Assembly: GCA_002840095.1 (NCBI GenBank)
Contig: PGZL01000001.1
Location: 178,852 to 242,851, forward strand
Reading direction: 5' to 3'
Origin: Gammaproteobacteria bacterium HGW-Gammaproteobacteria-1
Lineage (GTDB): Bacteria > Pseudomonadota > Gammaproteobacteria > Thiohalomonadales > Thiohalomonadaceae
DNA length: 64,000 bases
Part shown: piece after piece, positions 63,231 to 64,000 of the stretch
Layout: each line of letters begins with the position of its first letter
How positions within the stretch are numbered: the first letter of the stretch is position 1
The notes under the pieces: model-generated
Told to the model about the DNA's origin: nothing
Seen by the model: the letters and a program-made list of their open reading frames with translations, nothing else
Databases searched by the model: none
Program-made: the position numbers and the translations under genes

Positions 63231-63860
63231 ATGAAGAAGGTGAGTTTATTGGTTGTTGCTGCTTTTGGCGTCTTCGGTATGTTTGCGGCGGTGCACGCAG
63301 ATGATGGGACCCTCAAGCCTGGTCAGGCTACTGGCATCCACACGGTTACGGCACATGAGGTGCCTGAGTTGCCAATCTCGTTCCCCGTGATGTACCGGAC
63401 GGCGGACGGAATGGCATGCGTTACGACCACCAAGACCGTCCGGACGGAGCCCTCTGCGAGGGCGACGACTATGGATGTGACTGTGGTCTGCGGCTCCGAA
63501 GTCCGTATCGTCCGTGTTCGTGACGGTTCGCGGTTCACAAATGCCACTGGGCGGATCGGGACAATTCAGCAAGTATTGTCCGGAGACTGCTACGTGATCA
63601 GCACTCCAGTGGGCGACGTACTGGTCGGCGGTGAAGATATTGAACAGGTGTCTGCGAATACTGGGCAGACGACGTTCGCTGTAATTGCGTATGCCGGATA
63701 TGTGAAGACGCCTGCGGGAGAAAGACTTCAAGTGGACTTTGAAGCGCCGAGTGATGCTTCCGAGGTGGAGAGAGATGCCGCATTTCTGCGGGCGCTCGCT
63801 GGTATGATGGAGCTTGACTACTTGGCATTAGGCGAGAGCGCTACTCTATCGGCGGACTGA
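63231..63860 (+). CDS. Exported protein, intact copy, 209 aa
   Basis: ATG 63231. Signal peptide MKKVSLLVVAAFGVFGMFAAVHA with AHA cleavage motif. The mature protein has two strand-rich parts, PISFPVMYRTADGMACVTTTKTVRTEPSARATTMDVTVVCGSEVRIVRVRDG and TQSIGQVLSGDCYVISTPVGDVLVGGEDI-like, and a helical C-terminus. Probably periplasmic. The first 86 codons plus upstream region are duplicated at 49995. No family recognised. Confidence 0.7.
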   Translation: MKKVSLLVVAAFGVFGMFAAVHADDGTLKPGQATGIHTVTAHEVPELPISFPVMYRTADGMACVTTTKTVRTEPSARATTMDVTVVCGSEVRIVRVRDGSRFTNATGRIGTIQQVLSGDCYVISTPVGDVLVGGEDIEQVSANTGQTTFAVIAYAGYVKTPAGERLQVDFEAPSDASEVERDAAFLRALAGMMELDYLALGESATLSAD

Positions 63861-63884
63861 TTGGAGAACGGAGAGGAATAGCAC

Positions 63885-64000
63885 ATGCGATGGCGCGTAA
63901 CGGTGATGATGGTGATGATTGCTCCAACGGCGCTGGTAGGCGGGTGCCATCGCGACCAGACGCCTCTCGTGATTCCAGCGGGCACCCGCATTTCTGTCAA
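63885..64000 (+). CDS. Lipoprotein, N-terminal part (cut by window edge)
   Basis: TTGGAGAACGG linker at 63861, ATG 63885. MVMIAPTALVGGC is a signal with a lipobox (V-G-G-C), followed by HRDQTPLVIPAGTRISV. The rest lies outside the window. Confidence 0.65.
   Translation, partial: MRWRVTVMMVMIAPTALVGGCHRDQTPLVIPAGTRISV

Larger units (their letters stand above)
33511..64000 (+). repeat. Small-gene array with shared ribosome-binding-site linkers
   Basis: Intergenic linkers recur with near-identical sequence. Type A, TTGGAGAAG, is exact at 35072, 40734, 42162, 42647, 43304, 44590, 45873, 49688, 51591, 53160, 57466, 59813, 60945, 61492 and 62715. Type B, GGAAACCG, usually inside ATAGGAAACCGG, is exact at 37021, 42967, 43955, 50838, 52956, 54474, 57813, 58828, 59617, 62341, 62941 and 63207. 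Type C, GAGGAAAAGA or close variants, is at 33835, 34836, 36418, 40488, 41844 and 46522. Nearly all lie between a stop and the next start. They include the ribosome-binding site, but the conservation extends beyond it. Confidence 0.85.

Noticed and set aside
33511..64000. CRISPR array or phage structural module as an explanation of the repeats
   Set aside because: Repeats are only 8-15 bases, occur at irregular spacing set by genes, and separate coding sequences; no Cas, capsid, tail or terminase gene is recognised.

Overview
The window looks like part of a large plasmid or integrative element from a GC-rich gammaproteobacterium. The reasons are a DUF1173 protein (a family typical of plasmids and ICEs), tight minus-strand operons of unknown plasmid-type genes, toxin-antitoxin pairs, a restriction-modification gene, a long tRNA array and a long run of small accessory genes. 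No chromosomal housekeeping operon and no rRNA is present. The host species cannot be named from this sequence. Dense tRNA arrays are known on mobile elements (for example ICEAfe1 of Acidithiobacillus ferrooxidans), so this comparison is by type only.

Layout. 1-9.6 kb: a minus-strand block. A tightly overlapping operon runs from 9567 down to 1805 and ends at a hairpin terminator; it contains three paralogous proteins that may be cell-envelope or conjugation-associated. Downstream lie a GSU2403-like nucleotidyltransferase-fold gene and a membrane protein cut by the window edge. 9.6-16.3 kb: short divergent units, a candidate origin with paired DnaA boxes, a lipoprotein gene, a degenerate HipA-like gene, a DUF1173 gene and three strong terminators. 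16.3-24.4 kb: a DEDDh exonuclease, ankyrin genes (one broken), a MoxR-like AAA ATPase, and divergently a four-gene operon that includes a metallopeptidase/VWA protein and two paralogous unknown proteins. The ATPase and VWA protein probably work together as a chaperone-like pair.

24.5-30.6 kb: an XRE repressor faces a strong promoter, a terminator-like hairpin and a boxA-like antitermination element. These precede 33 recognisable tRNA genes decoding 18 amino acids; no valine or cysteine tRNA was found. The array also holds two tRNA-like remnants that lack an anticodon arm, at least two long-stem structured RNAs, and three small ORFs. 30.6-33.5 kb: an HNH endonuclease gene, a TPR-like gene, and a duplicated 3' fragment of the HNH gene flanking it.

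33.5-64 kb: the most unusual part. About 70 mostly very small, mostly unrecognisable genes lie head to tail on the plus strand. They are joined by a few near-identical short linkers that carry the ribosome-binding site (core TTGGAGAAG, GGAAACCG or GAGGAAAAGA). Recognisable islands inside are an MmeI-like restriction-methylation enzyme, Phd/VapC, a truncated tyrosine recombinase, a secreted toxin-like protein with a DUF4279 immunity-like partner, ASCH plus HhH-GPD glycosylase genes, and MazEF. Duplicated, truncated and fossil gene copies show that the array is being rearranged. The shared linkers suggest a gene collection assembled by recombination at short homologies; that is an inference.
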